Source: Leptospira_A soteropolitanensis
GTDB lineage: Bacteria; Spirochaetota; Leptospiria; Leptospirales; Leptospiraceae
NCBI RefSeq assembly: GCF_026151335.1
Contig: NZ_JAMQPP010000008.1
DNA: 64,000 nt
Reading direction: 5' to 3' (one strand)
Shown here: one piece after another, positions 24,795 through 34,108 of the stretch
Layout of the letters: the number at the start of each line of letters is the position of its first letter
How positions within the stretch are numbered: the first letter of the stretch is position 1
Made by a program: the position numbers and the translations under genes
Notes under the pieces: generated by a model
What the model was told of the DNA's origin: nothing
The model's database searches: none
What the model saw: the letters and a program-made list of their open reading frames with translations, nothing else

Positions 24795-26024
24795 ATGGCA
24801 ATAGAAATCAAAGTCCCCGAGATGGGGGAATCCGTAACCGAAGCGACCATCAGTGCTTGGACCAAAAAAGAAGGCGATGCCGTAAAAGTAGACGAAGTGC
24901 TCGCTATTTTAGAAACAGACAAAGTCTCATTAGAGATTCCTGCTCCCACTTCTGGGGTTTTAAAATCCATCACCAAAAAGGTGGGGGATGTGGTTCATGT
25001 GCGTGATATTATGGGTACGATTGAAGAAGGTGCTGTTGCGGCGGCTCCTGCAAGTTCCGGTGGCGCGGCTCCGAAAGCGGAAACACCAAGTGCCCAACCT
25101 AACACGGGCAAAGTGAACGAGGGACTTCCTCCTGCGGCTCGCAAACTCATCGAAGAAAATAAATTAGATATTTCAAAAATCACAGGAACCGGTCGCAACG
25201 GTCAAATCACAAAAGAAGATGTAATTCTTTTTATGGAAAAAGGTGGCGCAAGCTCAGCTAGTGCTCCGAAAGCAGCGACAAGTCCTGAAATTCCCAAAGC
25301 GGTTGTCGTTTCGGCAAATGCGGGACCAAGAGAAACTGTGGTGCCGATGACAAAACTTCGCCAAACCATTGCTAATCGACTTGTAAATGCACAACATACC
25401 GCAGCCATCCTCACCACTTTCAACGAAGTGGATATGTCTCCGATTATGGAACTTCGCAATAAATACAAAGACAAGTTCAAAGAAACTCACGGTGTGGGTC
25501 TTGGGTTCATGTCTCTTTTTACAAAGGCAGCGGTGGCAGCCCTCAAGGCATTCCCTGCCATCAATGCAGAAATTCGCGGAACAGACATCGTCTACAAAAA
25601 CTATTACGACATCGGAGTGGCTGTGGGTGGACCAAAAGGTCTTGTGGTTCCGATTGTGCGAAATGCCGACCTACTGAGTTTTGCTGGAGTCGAACAAGAG
25701 ATCGCAAGGCTTGCCGGTAAAGTCAAAGACGGGAAAATCTCTCTCGAAGATATGGAAGGCGGAACTTTCTCCATCTCCAATGGTGGAGTGTATGGATCGA
25801 TGATGTCAACACCCATCCTCAACCCTCCCCAATCGGGAATTCTAGGAATGCACAACATCGTTAAACGCGCCGTTGTTGTGAATGACCAAATTGTGATTCG
25901 CCCCATGATGTATCTGGCTCTTTCTTATGACCACAGAATCGTGGATGGAAAGGAAGCGGTTCAGTTTCTTGTAAAAATCAAAGAAATGGTAGAGGACCCA
26001 ACTAGACTCCTCTTTGAGGTTTAA
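24795..26024 (+). CDS. sucB: dihydrolipoyl succinyltransferase, E2 of 2-oxoglutarate dehydrogenase
   Basis: E2 component of 409 residues. It transfers the succinyl group to CoA in the TCA cycle. The lipoyl domain (about 1-75) carries the modified lysine in LETDKVSLE near residue 43. An Ala/Pro-rich linker and a peripheral-subunit-binding domain (about 113-150, PPAARKLIEENKLD) follow. The catalytic acyltransferase domain (about 180-409) has its active-site histidine in SYDHRIVDGKEAV near residue 376. All motifs are intact. The ATG is preceded by AAGGA at 7 bases. It is first in the operon sucB-lpd-sucA, an unusual gene order because sucA normally comes first. The stop is 7 bases before the lpd ATG. 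Confidence 0.96.
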   Translation: MAIEIKVPEMGESVTEATISAWTKKEGDAVKVDEVLAILETDKVSLEIPAPTSGVLKSITKKVGDVVHVRDIMGTIEEGAVAAAPASSGGAAPKAETPSAQPNTGKVNEGLPPAARKLIEENKLDISKITGTGRNGQITKEDVILFMEKGGASSASAPKAATSPEIPKAVVVSANAGPRETVVPMTKLRQTIANRLVNAQHTAAILTTFNEVDMSPIMELRNKYKDKFKETHGVGLGFMSLFTKAAVAALKAFPAINAEIRGTDIVYKNYYDIGVAVGGPKGLVVPIVRNADLLSFAGVEQEIARLAGKVKDGKISLEDMEGGTFSISNGGVYGSMMSTPILNPPQSGILGMHNIVKRAVVVNDQIVIRPMMYLALSYDHRIVDGKEAVQFLVKIKEMVEDPTRLLFEV

Positions 26025-26031
26025 AGATTTT

Positions 26032-27438
26032 ATGGAACAATACGATATCATTGTCATAGGGGCCGGGCCTGGTGGGTATGTAGCTGCGGTTCGCGCAGCC
26101 CAACTCGGTAAAAAAGTAGCCATCATTGAAAAAAGAAAAACTCTCGGGGGAACTTGTCTTAACGTAGGTTGTATTCCCTCTAAAGCCCTTTTGGATTCTT
26201 CTGAAGAGTATCATAAAACAAAACACAAATTAGCCGATCATGGAATCTCTGTAAAAGATGTCAAAATCGACATCGCCAAGATGATGGCTCGTAAGGACAA
26301 AGTAGTGAGTGAGGTGACATCGGGTGTTGATTATCTGATGAAAAAAAATAAAATCACTCGTTACTTGGGCCATGCTAGTTTTGTTTCTAAAACTGAAGTT
26401 TCTATCACATCGGAAGATGGTAAAAAAGAATCCATAAGCGGAACCAATATCATCATTGCCACTGGTTCCACGCCAATTGAAATTCCTCCCCTTCCTGTGG
26501 ATGGAAAAAATATCGTTACCTCAGACCATGCCATTGCCCTCGACTCAGTTCCTGAACACCTCATCATTGTAGGTGCTGGAGTGATCGGACTCGAACTTGG
26601 ATCGGTATGGTTACGACTCGGTGCCAAAGTCACTGTAGTGGAACTCATGCCACGTCTTTTTGGAACGGCTGACCAAGCAATGGCAAACCTAGCCGAAAGA
26701 CTCTTAACACAGCAAGGGATTAACTTTCTCTTTGAAACCAAAGTGCATGGCGCCAAAGTTAAAGGCAAAAAAGTAGAAGTCGAAATCGAAGGCAAAGACG
26801 GCAAAAAAACCATTCTCGAAGGAGACAAGGTTCTTGTTTCCATTGGTCGCCGTCCGAACACAGACGGACTCGGTGCCAAAGAAATTGGAGTCGAGATGAC
26901 GGACCGTGGCCGCGTCAAAGTAGAACTGAACAAATTCCAAACAAATATTCCCAATATCTATGCGATTGGGGATGTGGTGGACGGCCCCATGCTTGCTCAC
27001 AAAGCAGAAGATGAAGGGATTGCTGTTGCCGAACTCATTTGTGGAAAGTATGGCCATGTGAACTACAAAGCCATACCTTGGATTGTTTACACTTGGCCTG
27101 AAGTGGCTTGGGTGGGACAAGGCGAAGAAGAACTAAAAGCCAAAGGGATCGAATACAAAGTGGGTAAGTACATGTTCAAACCCAATGCCCGTGCCAAAGC
27201 CATGAATGAAACCGATGGACAAGTCAAAGTCATCGCAGACAAAAAAACGGACAAACTCCTCGGAGTGTATATCGTTGGACCAAGGGCCTCCGATATGATC
27301 GCAGAAGCAGCGATTGCTTTTGAATTTGGTGCTAGTGCAGAAGACATTGCTCGTTCTACACATGCCCATCCTACTCTTTCCGAAGTCCTTCGGGAAGCAG
27401 CGATGGATGCAGATGCGAAATGGTCTATCCATTCGTAA
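26032..27438 (+). CDS. lpd: dihydrolipoyl dehydrogenase (E3)
   Basis: FAD- and NAD-dependent disulfide oxidoreductase of 468 residues. It reoxidises the lipoyl groups of 2-oxoacid dehydrogenase complexes. The FAD motif IVIGAGPGGYVAAVRAAQLG is at about residues 7-26, the redox-active disulfide is in GGTCLNVGCIP near residues 43-48, the NAD motif GAGVIGLELGS is near 182, and the C-terminal His-Glu pair is in HAHPTLSEVLREA near 444. The frame is open from a TTG at 26014, but the ATG at 26032 places the protein start where the family begins and avoids overlap with sucB. Located between sucB and sucA, it probably serves the same complex and may be shared with others. Confidence 0.96.
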   Translation: MEQYDIIVIGAGPGGYVAAVRAAQLGKKVAIIEKRKTLGGTCLNVGCIPSKALLDSSEEYHKTKHKLADHGISVKDVKIDIAKMMARKDKVVSEVTSGVDYLMKKNKITRYLGHASFVSKTEVSITSEDGKKESISGTNIIIATGSTPIEIPPLPVDGKNIVTSDHAIALDSVPEHLIIVGAGVIGLELGSVWLRLGAKVTVVELMPRLFGTADQAMANLAERLLTQQGINFLFETKVHGAKVKGKKVEVEIEGKDGKKTILEGDKVLVSIGRRPNTDGLGAKEIGVEMTDRGRVKVELNKFQTNIPNIYAIGDVVDGPMLAHKAEDEGIAVAELICGKYGHVNYKAIPWIVYTWPEVAWVGQGEEELKAKGIEYKVGKYMFKPNARAKAMNETDGQVKVIADKKTDKLLGVYIVGPRASDMIAEAAIAFEFGASAEDIARSTHAHPTLSEVLREAAMDADAKWSIHS

Positions 27439-27472
27439 ATTAACCGTTGTTTTGTTGTTTTAGGGAGAGAAT

Positions 27473-30241
27473 ATGACAACCGACCAGATGATGAGTTTAT
27501 ACGGCGATAACGTCGTATTATTGGAAGAGTATTACAAACAATTCAAAGAAGATCCACAAAGTTTATCAAAAGACTGGATCGACTTTTTTGGGGAATTAGA
27601 AAGAAGTTCCGTTTCTGGAAACGGATCCAATGGAAATGGCTTTGGGGGCAATGGTTATGTAAACTATGCCTCCACCGAACACAGAAAAGATTCTTCCCTC
27701 AGCGATTTTGGGATCATCAACCTTCTCAATGCTTACAGAAGACAAGGTCACTTAGCAGCAAACTTAGATCCACTGGGAATCAATAAACCCAACAGGGAAT
27801 TTATCGATCTAAAAATAAAAGCACTCAAACAAAGTGACTTAGAAACAGAAGTCGATTCAGGAATTGCCAATCTTGGAAAAGCCAAACTAAAAGATGTGAT
27901 CGATTGGTTTGAAAAAACCTATTGCGGATCGATTGGTTGTGAACACTACTACCTCGTCAACGATGAGGAAAGAGAGTGGTTACAAAATAGAATGGAACCT
28001 CTTGCTAACAGTGAACCCATTAGCAAAAAGACCGCATTACGTTTGTTTGAAAAATTGTACCAAGCAGATAGTTTTGAAAACTTTCTCGCAAAAAAATTCG
28101 TAGGGAAAAAACGTTTTTCTCTCGAAGGTGGGGAAACGATGATCCCTATGCTTGATACTCTTGTAGAAGAAGCAGGCGGACATAAAATGGATGCCCTTGT
28201 CATTGGAATGGCGCACCGCGGACGACTCAATGTGTTAGTGAATATCATTCGTAAACCAGCAGGTCTTATTTTTGCTGAGTTCGAAGAAAAACTAAACCCA
28301 GGTCAACTCGGTTATGCAGACGTAAAATACCACCTCGGTTATTCCAATCATGTTATGACCCATTACGGGAAAGAAGTCAAACTCTCTCTTGCCTTCAACC
28401 CTTCCCACTTAGAAGCCGTTGACCCTGTGATTTTTGGATCAGTTCGTGCCCGCCAAGAAATGGCGAAGGATATGGATCGTTCTAAATTTATGCCAGTGGC
28501 CATCCACGGCGATGCCGCTTTTGCAGGACAGGGTGTTGTTGCAGAAACTCTCAACATGATGAACCTAGAAGGTTATACAGTTGGTGGAACCTTCCATATT
28601 GTAATTAATAACCAAATTGGATTTACCACTCTTCCAAGTGAATCAAGATCCACACTCTATGCAACTGACCTTGCCAAAGGTTTCCAAGTTCCGATTTTCC
28701 ATGTGAATGGAGATGACCCGGAAGCTACTTACCGAGTCACAAAACTTGCGTTAGAATACCGTCAAAAGTTCAAAAAAGATGTCATCATCGATTTAATCTG
28801 TTATAGAAGACTTGGCCACAACGAAACAGATGAACCAACCTTCACGCAACCACAGATGTATGATATCATCAAAAAACACCCAAAAACAATTTCTATCTAC
28901 GAAGAGAAATTGTTACAACGTGGCGATATTACTCCTGAAGAAATCCAATTCATTAAAGATGGAATCCAACAAGGTCTAGAAACTTCTTTCCAACAAGCAA
29001 AAGAAAAAGATACGCGTATTACTGTTGATACACTTGGTGGAGTTTGGTCGAGATACACAAAAGAACCTTTGGATTCCGATGTCCATACCGAACTCCTCCA
29101 ACAACAATTAGGTGGAATTGTCAAAGCAGTGACCACTCTCCCGCAAGGATTTAACGCGAACCCAAAACACATCAAAGTATTGGAAGACCGCAAAAAAATG
29201 GGCGCTGGAGAACTTCCGATTGATTGGGGTTTTGCAGAATCACTATCTTTTGGTTCCATTTTGGAAAATGGATTTCCGATTCGTCTCGGCGGACAAGATG
29301 CTCAAAGGGGAACTTTTTCTCACAGACATGCCACTCTTTCGGATATCGTGAATGGAAAAAAACTCACTCTCCTCAATCACATTAGCGACAAACAAGCAAA
29401 GATCGAAATTGTTAACTCCTCTCTTTCTGAATATTCTTGTCTTGGATTTGAATATGGATATTCTCTTGCCGATCCGAGTAGCCTTGTGATGTGGGAAGCC
29501 CAGTTTGGTGACTTTGCTAACAACGCACAGGTCATTTTTGACCAGTTTATTTCCAGCTCGGAAATCAAATGGCAAAGGATGTCTGGACTTGTTTGTTTAC
29601 TCCCACACGGGTATGAAGGCCAAGGTCCAGAACACTCTTCGGCAAGGTTAGAAAGATTCCTCCAACTTTGTGCTTTGGACAATATCCAAGTGGCAAACCT
29701 GACCACACCGGCTCAGTATTTCCATATCCTTCGTCGCCAGATCCTTCAAAGTTTTAGAAAGCCACTCATCATCATGACACCGAAGTCCCTACTTCGTTTG
29801 AAAGAAGCAGCTTCTAGTTTGGAAGACATCACAACCGGTGCCTTCAGAAAGATCCTTCCCGATCCAGTAGCAAAACCGGAAAAAGTGGAAAAGTTACTTT
29901 TTTGTTCGGGTAAAGTTTACTATGACTTACGCAAAGCCATCGATACACAAAAACTAGAAAATGTAGCAGTCGTTCGTATCGAACAACTCTATCCTTTCCC
30001 AGAAAACCATATCAAACAAATGATCACAAGTTACGGAAAACTGAAAAAATTTGTATGGGTACAAGAAGAACCAAAAAACCAAGGGGCTTGGTTCTTTGTA
30101 AGGGATCGTATCGAAGCGGTAATGCCAGAGAACAAACGTCTCCATTTCGCAGGTCGTTCTGAGTTCCCGAGCCCTGCTTGTGGTCACGTGGTCACTCACC
30201 TAAAAGAACAAGAAGATCTTGTGAAGGATGCTTTATCTTAA
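27473..30241 (+). CDS. sucA: 2-oxoglutarate dehydrogenase E1 component
   Basis: Thiamine-diphosphate-dependent decarboxylase of 922 residues, the usual family length. It converts 2-oxoglutarate and passes the succinyl group to the lipoyl arm of SucB. The N-terminal segment LYGDNVVLLEEYYKQFKEDP is typical for E1o. The LLNAYRRQGHLAANLDPLG motif is near residue 86, GMAHRGRLNVL near 242, and the cofactor-binding GDAAFAGQGVV and NNQIGFTT segments follow. The C-terminal transketolase-like part contains GQDAQRGTFSHRHA and LLPHGYEGQGPEHSSARLER. The start is set by GGGAGAG 5 bases before the ATG. It is last gene of the sucB-lpd-sucA operon, followed by a strong intrinsic terminator. Confidence 0.97.
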   Translation: MTTDQMMSLYGDNVVLLEEYYKQFKEDPQSLSKDWIDFFGELERSSVSGNGSNGNGFGGNGYVNYASTEHRKDSSLSDFGIINLLNAYRRQGHLAANLDPLGINKPNREFIDLKIKALKQSDLETEVDSGIANLGKAKLKDVIDWFEKTYCGSIGCEHYYLVNDEEREWLQNRMEPLANSEPISKKTALRLFEKLYQADSFENFLAKKFVGKKRFSLEGGETMIPMLDTLVEEAGGHKMDALVIGMAHRGRLNVLVNIIRKPAGLIFAEFEEKLNPGQLGYADVKYHLGYSNHVMTHYGKEVKLSLAFNPSHLEAVDPVIFGSVRARQEMAKDMDRSKFMPVAIHGDAAFAGQGVVAETLNMMNLEGYTVGGTFHIVINNQIGFTTLPSESRSTLYATDLAKGFQVPIFHVNGDDPEATYRVTKLALEYRQKFKKDVIIDLICYRRLGHNETDEPTFTQPQMYDIIKKHPKTISIYEEKLLQRGDITPEEIQFIKDGIQQGLETSFQQAKEKDTRITVDTLGGVWSRYTKEPLDSDVHTELLQQQLGGIVKAVTTLPQGFNANPKHIKVLEDRKKMGAGELPIDWGFAESLSFGSILENGFPIRLGGQDAQRGTFSHRHATLSDIVNGKKLTLLNHISDKQAKIEIVNSSLSEYSCLGFEYGYSLADPSSLVMWEAQFGDFANNAQVIFDQFISSSEIKWQRMSGLVCLLPHGYEGQGPEHSSARLERFLQLCALDNIQVANLTTPAQYFHILRRQILQSFRKPLIIMTPKSLLRLKEAASSLEDITTGAFRKILPDPVAKPEKVEKLLFCSGKVYYDLRKAIDTQKLENVAVVRIEQLYPFPENHIKQMITSYGKLKKFVWVQEEPKNQGAWFFVRDRIEAVMPENKRLHFAGRSEFPSPACGHVVTHLKEQEDLVKDALS

Positions 30242-30282
30242 ACAAAGCGATTCTAACGAACAAGTGACAGTTGTTTCGAATG

Positions 30283-30313
30283 AGGCCTTACAAGAAATTG
30301 TAAGGCCTTTTTT
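30283..30313 (+). terminator. intrinsic terminator of sucB-lpd-sucA
   Basis: A perfect 10-bp stem AGGCCTTACA/TGTAAGGCCT closes a 6-base loop (AGAAAT) and runs into a block of Ts (30308-30313). It lies 42 bases after the sucA stop and just before the end of the convergent gene. It is the clearest terminator in the window. Confidence 0.92.
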
Positions 30314-30315
30314 AT

Positions 30316-31092
30316 TTATGGATTTGGATTCGGTGTATCCAATGCTTCTAAAGATCCACTTAAAATACCTTTGGAGTTAGTCGCATCATAATCAAAAATA
30401 TGAAGTTTGATTTCTGGTTCCGGTAATTTTCTTCTCTTATTCATTTGTTTTTCCGGGTTCTTTCCTAAAACCAAAGTGAGATGATTTTTAGCTGAGTTGT
30501 AAACAAGTTTACGAAAATGAAATCCTTCTGGAAGAACCGTTTGCAGATTTCCAGATTCTGGATCAAAAAGATAAACCAATTTATGATCCTTATAATTGAG
30601 AACCCCATCTAAATTACTGTCTTCTGTCACAGCAAGAATGATGATTTTTTTCTCCAAAGAAAGGACATCTTCTTTAGGATCATCGATTGTGTTTGAAACC
30701 GTTTTTTTGGAAAAATCACCCACAAAAAAATCCCAAATGTAAACATCATGCGGAAAGAGTTTTTGGACTTTTCCATCTTTTAAGTTAATGGAATATAAAT
30801 TTCTAGCGTGTGATAAAATCCCGTCTGGACCAAACCCACCTGACTCGGTGACAAGTCCATGTGGGTAAATGAAGTATTGTTTCCAATAGATCTTTCCGTT
30901 CCCATCTTCTAAATCTAAACTATCGGTAGGTTCGGGAGTATTATCTTTATTGTCTTTTTCCTTAGACTCGGGAGTTTCTACCGTAACTTCATACCCATCA
31001 TCATAGAGGCGCCAACTCTTAGACAAACTAAAAGTAAGCACCGCTAATATGAGTAAAAAGAATAAAAAAACTCCGACTCTAAACTTTTCCAT
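30316..31092 (-). CDS. hypothetical membrane-anchored protein with an EF-hand-like loop
   Basis: Unrecognised protein of 258 residues. One N-terminal hydrophobic segment (about 6-26) looks like a signal anchor, so most of the chain should be outside the cytoplasm. An acidic low-complexity linker (about 38-62) follows. The body contains beta-rich segments (NLYSINLKDGKVQKLFPHD and LVYLFDPESGNLQTVLP) reminiscent of WD/propeller-like repeats. The segment DSNLDGVLNYKD near residue 160 fits an EF-hand or dockerin calcium-binding loop (D-x-N-x-D-G-x-L-N-x-x-D). It is the last gene of the seven-gene minus-strand operon and overlaps the aminotransferase stop/start by one base. Function unknown; calcium binding is an inference. 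Confidence 0.78.
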   Translation of the reverse strand: MEKFRVGVFLFFLLILAVLTFSLSKSWRLYDDGYEVTVETPESKEKDNKDNTPEPTDSLDLEDGNGKIYWKQYFIYPHGLVTESGGFGPDGILSHARNLYSINLKDGKVQKLFPHDVYIWDFFVGDFSKKTVSNTIDDPKEDVLSLEKKIIILAVTEDSNLDGVLNYKDHKLVYLFDPESGNLQTVLPEGFHFRKLVYNSAKNHLTLVLGKNPEKQMNKRRKLPEPEIKLHIFDYDATNSKGILSGSLEALDTPNPNP

Positions 31093-32213
31093 TATTTGGT
31101 CGCGTTATAGGCCTTTATCGCACTAAACACTTCATCCAATTCAGAATCTGTCATATAAGCAAAGAGTGGAAAGTTAAGAACGGATTTGGAAATCCTGCGA
31201 GCATTTCCATCCTTTCCAAATCTTTCAATCAGGTATGGTTTTGCACCTGGTTGGTCAGACATGGCCCCTGGATAAATATTTCCAAATCCAATCCCTTTGT
31301 CTTTTAAAACAGCTTCGATTTTGGGACGAATTTCAGGGTCCACCAAAGTCACATTACAGTATCCATTTTCCTCATACCCTTTGGGAGGTTGGATGACTCC
31401 AATTCCTAAACCGGGAAGTTCTTTGTAGTATACGTTTTGCGATTTTTTCCTTGAATCAATCCTTGCTTGCAAGTGTTTCAAAGATAAATTTAAGAAAGCT
31501 GCTTGCAATGAATCAAGTCTTGAGTTCCAACCGACAAGGCCATGTTCGTAATGTGAAGTCCGCCCGTGGTTCACGAGCCTACGTGTTACAACAGATAACT
31601 CTTCATCATTTGTAAAAACGGCACCACCGTCACCAGCAGCACCTAACACCTTTGCAGGATAAAAGGAAGTTGTGGAAATAAGAGCGTCTTTGTATAAAGA
31701 CTTTCCATTGTATTTTACACCGAAACACTGAGCTCCGTCTTCAATTAGGGCTACATTTTTTTCTTTGCAGAATTTACGAAGTTCTTCAATGTTTGCTGTT
31801 CCCCAACCGTATAGATGAACCACAAGAGCAGCTTTCGGTTTTACTTTTTCGACAGCTTCCTTAAATACTTGGAAATCCATTTGTAAATCAACTGGATTGG
31901 TATCCACAGTATAAGGATCACCACCCACATTCACCACTGCCTCAAAAGTCGCCCAGAAAGTGGAATCAGGTAACAACACTTTATCGCCACGACCCACTCC
32001 AACTGCACGAAGAGCCAATTGTAAAGCGTCAGTTCCATTGGCACAACCAATGGCATACTTTGTCTCTGCCCAAGTGGCAAGATTTGTTTCCAAATCAGTC
32101 ACTTCGTTTCCACCGATAAACTGTGCGTTTACGGACATGGACTTTACTTTTTCATTCCAGGTGTCCAAAAATCCTGGTTCAAATCGTTTGATATCTATAA
32201 ATGGAACTGCCAT
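31092..32213 (-). CDS. DegT/DnrJ/EryC1/StrS-family sugar aminotransferase
   Basis: PLP-dependent aminotransferase of 373 residues acting on nucleotide-linked keto-sugars, usually for surface polysaccharides. The N-terminal IGGNEVTDLE and GCANGTDALQLALRA segments are typical. The cofactor-facing GAQCFGVKY follows, and the Schiff-base lysine is in SFYPAKVLGAAGDGGA near residue 186. The later NHGRTSHYEHG and NSRLDSLQAAFL complete the family signature. Length is normal. It lies in an operon with a bactofilin, pdxA (PLP synthesis) and membrane proteins. The exact sugar cannot be told. The start is 16 bases after the end of the small membrane-protein gene. Confidence 0.93.
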   Translation of the reverse strand: MAVPFIDIKRFEPGFLDTWNEKVKSMSVNAQFIGGNEVTDLETNLATWAETKYAIGCANGTDALQLALRAVGVGRGDKVLLPDSTFWATFEAVVNVGGDPYTVDTNPVDLQMDFQVFKEAVEKVKPKAALVVHLYGWGTANIEELRKFCKEKNVALIEDGAQCFGVKYNGKSLYKDALISTTSFYPAKVLGAAGDGGAVFTNDEELSVVTRRLVNHGRTSHYEHGLVGWNSRLDSLQAAFLNLSLKHLQARIDSRKKSQNVYYKELPGLGIGVIQPPKGYEENGYCNVTLVDPEIRPKIEAVLKDKGIGFGNIYPGAMSDQPGAKPYLIERFGKDGNARRISKSVLNFPLFAYMTDSELDEVFSAIKAYNATK

Positions 32214-32229
32214 TGTATGCCCTTTTTAT

Positions 32230-32658
32230 TTACTTATTACTTATTGTGAAAACTTGATGAAGCCAACTATTGAACTCTTTGGAGTACATGGTCCAAAGAA
32301 AAAATAAAACCCAATAAAGAACCGTCCCATATGCAAGTACGGGGATCAAGGTTTTACTTAAGTTATTGGATGCGGAATAATAAATTCGAATGAGAACAAG
32401 GGGCCACAAAAAGAATAAAAATACATAGATAGAATTTCCCATAGCCGAAATCCATAGAAGAACTTCTACCTTAGGATTTTCCTTCCAACGAGCCACCCCT
32501 TCCCAAAATTCAGGAAAAAATTGAACCAAATAAAAACAAAACACGAGGAAGAAAAAAAACTTCCAATGGGATTCCAGGTCTCTCCGGAAAAGAGTGAGTA
32601 GTAGGCCCACAAACCAAATAAAAAGAACCGGAAAGGCAAGGACTTCCAATAGTGTCAT
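32230..32658 (-). CDS. small integral membrane protein
   Basis: Unrecognised hydrophobic protein of 142 residues with about four transmembrane helices: VLAFPVLFIWFVGLLLTLF (about 5-23), FFFFLVFCFYLVQFF (about 34-48), LLWISAMGNSIYVFLFFLWP (about 68-87) and LAYGTVLYWVLFFLWTMY (about 108-125). No catalytic motif is visible. The start overlaps the pdxA stop by 4 bases (ATGA-type coupling), and the aminotransferase gene follows after 16 bases, so it is certainly part of this operon. A structural or transport-accessory role in the envelope is possible but nothing in the sequence decides it. Confidence 0.75.
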   Translation of the reverse strand: MTLLEVLAFPVLFIWFVGLLLTLFRRDLESHWKFFFFLVFCFYLVQFFPEFWEGVARWKENPKVEVLLWISAMGNSIYVFLFFLWPLVLIRIYYSASNNLSKTLIPVLAYGTVLYWVLFFLWTMYSKEFNSWLHQVFTISNK

Positions 32659-33599
32659 GGTTTTGTTTTTGTATACTCCGTGAGTCGTTCTAAACAGGAA
32701 ATAAGTCCCGTGGGATCTGCTTTCCCCTTTCCTGCTATGTCAAAGGCAGTTCCGTGGTCGGGGGAGACACGGGTAAAATCCAGTCCTAAGGTTATGTTGA
32801 CTCCCTTCTTCCCTTCAAGCAATTTAAATGGAATGAGACCTTGGTCGTGGTAGGAAGCCAAATACAAATCGTACGGCCGAGCCCCTGGTAAAAATGCCGA
32901 ATCGGCGGAAAGCGGTCCATCCACAGAAAACTTAGCTTTGCGTAGCACTTTGGCACCTACAGCAAGGATGGTCGATTCTTCATCCCCGATCTTCCCGCCC
33001 TCTCCGGCATGGGGGTTTAGCCCCAAATAGGCAATCTTTGGATTTTTTAAAAAGGGAGAGCGAACGAGGGCTTTAGTCAGTTCCTTCCAAGAAAATTTTT
33101 TTAGTTCTTTTACCACATCTTTCAAAGGGATATGAGTGGTTAAGGGGATGACACTTAGTTTTTCACCTGTCATCATCATAAAGGTAGGTCGTTTGTAATA
33201 TTCAGCCAAGGTTTCTGTATGGCCTCGAAATCCTTTGATCCCCGCCTTTCCAACCCACTCCTTGGAGAGAGGCAAAGTGATGAGGTCGGCTCCGAGTTCC
33301 TTTTGTAGGTCCAACGCGGCAAGTAACGAATCATAGGCCATCTGGCCGGAAGTTTTTGATGGTTTTCCGAGAAGAAAAGAACGAGTTTTTTTAGAACCTG
33401 ACCAAGGAATCGAATAAAATCCTGGTTCCGTACTAGGTTTGGTGAGGTTTGGGAGAGAGGGAACTGTGATGTTGTGAGGCCCACGCACCAGGTAGATGCG
33501 GTGGTGTTTCCCCAAAGCTAACAATTGAGGGAAGGCGGAAACCAGAAGTTCGTAGTTGATACTTGTTGGATCGCCTTCCGAAATCAGAATGGTTTTCAA
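32655..33599 (-). CDS. pdxA: 4-hydroxythreonine-4-phosphate dehydrogenase
   Basis: NAD-dependent dehydrogenase of 314 residues in the DXP-dependent vitamin B6 pathway. It oxidises 4-hydroxythreonine-4-phosphate before PdxJ forms pyridoxine phosphate. Visible family motifs are an early SEGDPTSINYEL, the metal-ligand GHTETLAEYY near residue 135, LGLNPHAGEGGKIG near 198, YHDQGLIPFKLLEG near 258 and SPDHGTAFDIAGKG near 283. It starts immediately after the bactofilin stop (no gap) and overlaps the small membrane-protein gene by 4 bases. Its place in an envelope-type operon is probably for co-expression only, although the PLP-dependent aminotransferase downstream uses its product. Confidence 0.95.
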   Translation of the reverse strand: MKTILISEGDPTSINYELLVSAFPQLLALGKHHRIYLVRGPHNITVPSLPNLTKPSTEPGFYSIPWSGSKKTRSFLLGKPSKTSGQMAYDSLLAALDLQKELGADLITLPLSKEWVGKAGIKGFRGHTETLAEYYKRPTFMMMTGEKLSVIPLTTHIPLKDVVKELKKFSWKELTKALVRSPFLKNPKIAYLGLNPHAGEGGKIGDEESTILAVGAKVLRKAKFSVDGPLSADSAFLPGARPYDLYLASYHDQGLIPFKLLEGKKGVNITLGLDFTRVSPDHGTAFDIAGKGKADPTGLISCLERLTEYTKTKP

Positions 33600-34040
33600 T
33601 TATTCTTTTGCGTTTGGTTGTTTCCCAAAAATCTTCTCAACACTTAAGGAATCTTTTGAGTATTCCAATTCAATTAGGTCTTTGGCACTGTGTTTGAGGT
33701 CGTTGGAAATCATACAACGTCCTTCTAAAATCACCCCGTTTTGGATGATAAGCTCAGGAGTTTTGATATCTCCTAGGATCTTTGAAGTAGGAAGGAGCAT
33801 CACACGGTTTCTGGCTGTGACGTTTCCAACTACGATTCCCTCTACGATGACACTGGCAGCAGTGATGTTGGTTTTGACCTTTCCGGTAACACCGATGTAA
33901 AGGTGTTCGGCTTGGAGGGATTTTCCCTCGAATTTACCGTCAATTTTTAAGGATCCATTGATGAAGAATTTACCATTGAAGTAAGAATTCTCACCAATAG
34001 TTGAATTGGTAACTTCGGTCTGATTTTTGACTAATGCCAT
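33600..34040 (-). CDS. bactofilin
   Basis: Polymer-forming cytoskeletal protein of 146 residues. The central domain (about 15-115) is a run of short beta-helical repeats, visible as G-rich periodic segments such as INGSLKIDGKFEG, IGVTGKVKTNITA and VEGIVVGNVTARN. This is the DUF583/bactofilin fold. Bactofilins form nucleotide-independent filaments at the membrane and guide local cell-wall synthesis. In helical bacteria they take part in cell shape. The C-terminal tail (about 115-146) is charged and unstructured. The gene lies between an unknown coiled-coil-like protein and pdxA. No adjacent M23 peptidase gene is present, unlike in Helicobacter or some other spirochaete loci. Confidence 0.92.
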   Translation of the reverse strand: MALVKNQTEVTNSTIGENSYFNGKFFINGSLKIDGKFEGKSLQAEHLYIGVTGKVKTNITAASVIVEGIVVGNVTARNRVMLLPTSKILGDIKTPELIIQNGVILEGRCMISNDLKHSAKDLIELEYSKDSLSVEKIFGKQPNAKE

Positions 34041-34108
34041 GCTGTTTCGAGTCCGTGAATGTGATTTTTCACAGTGTCCTTGTTCCCCCTGGGAATGAAA
34101 AGGTTTTT

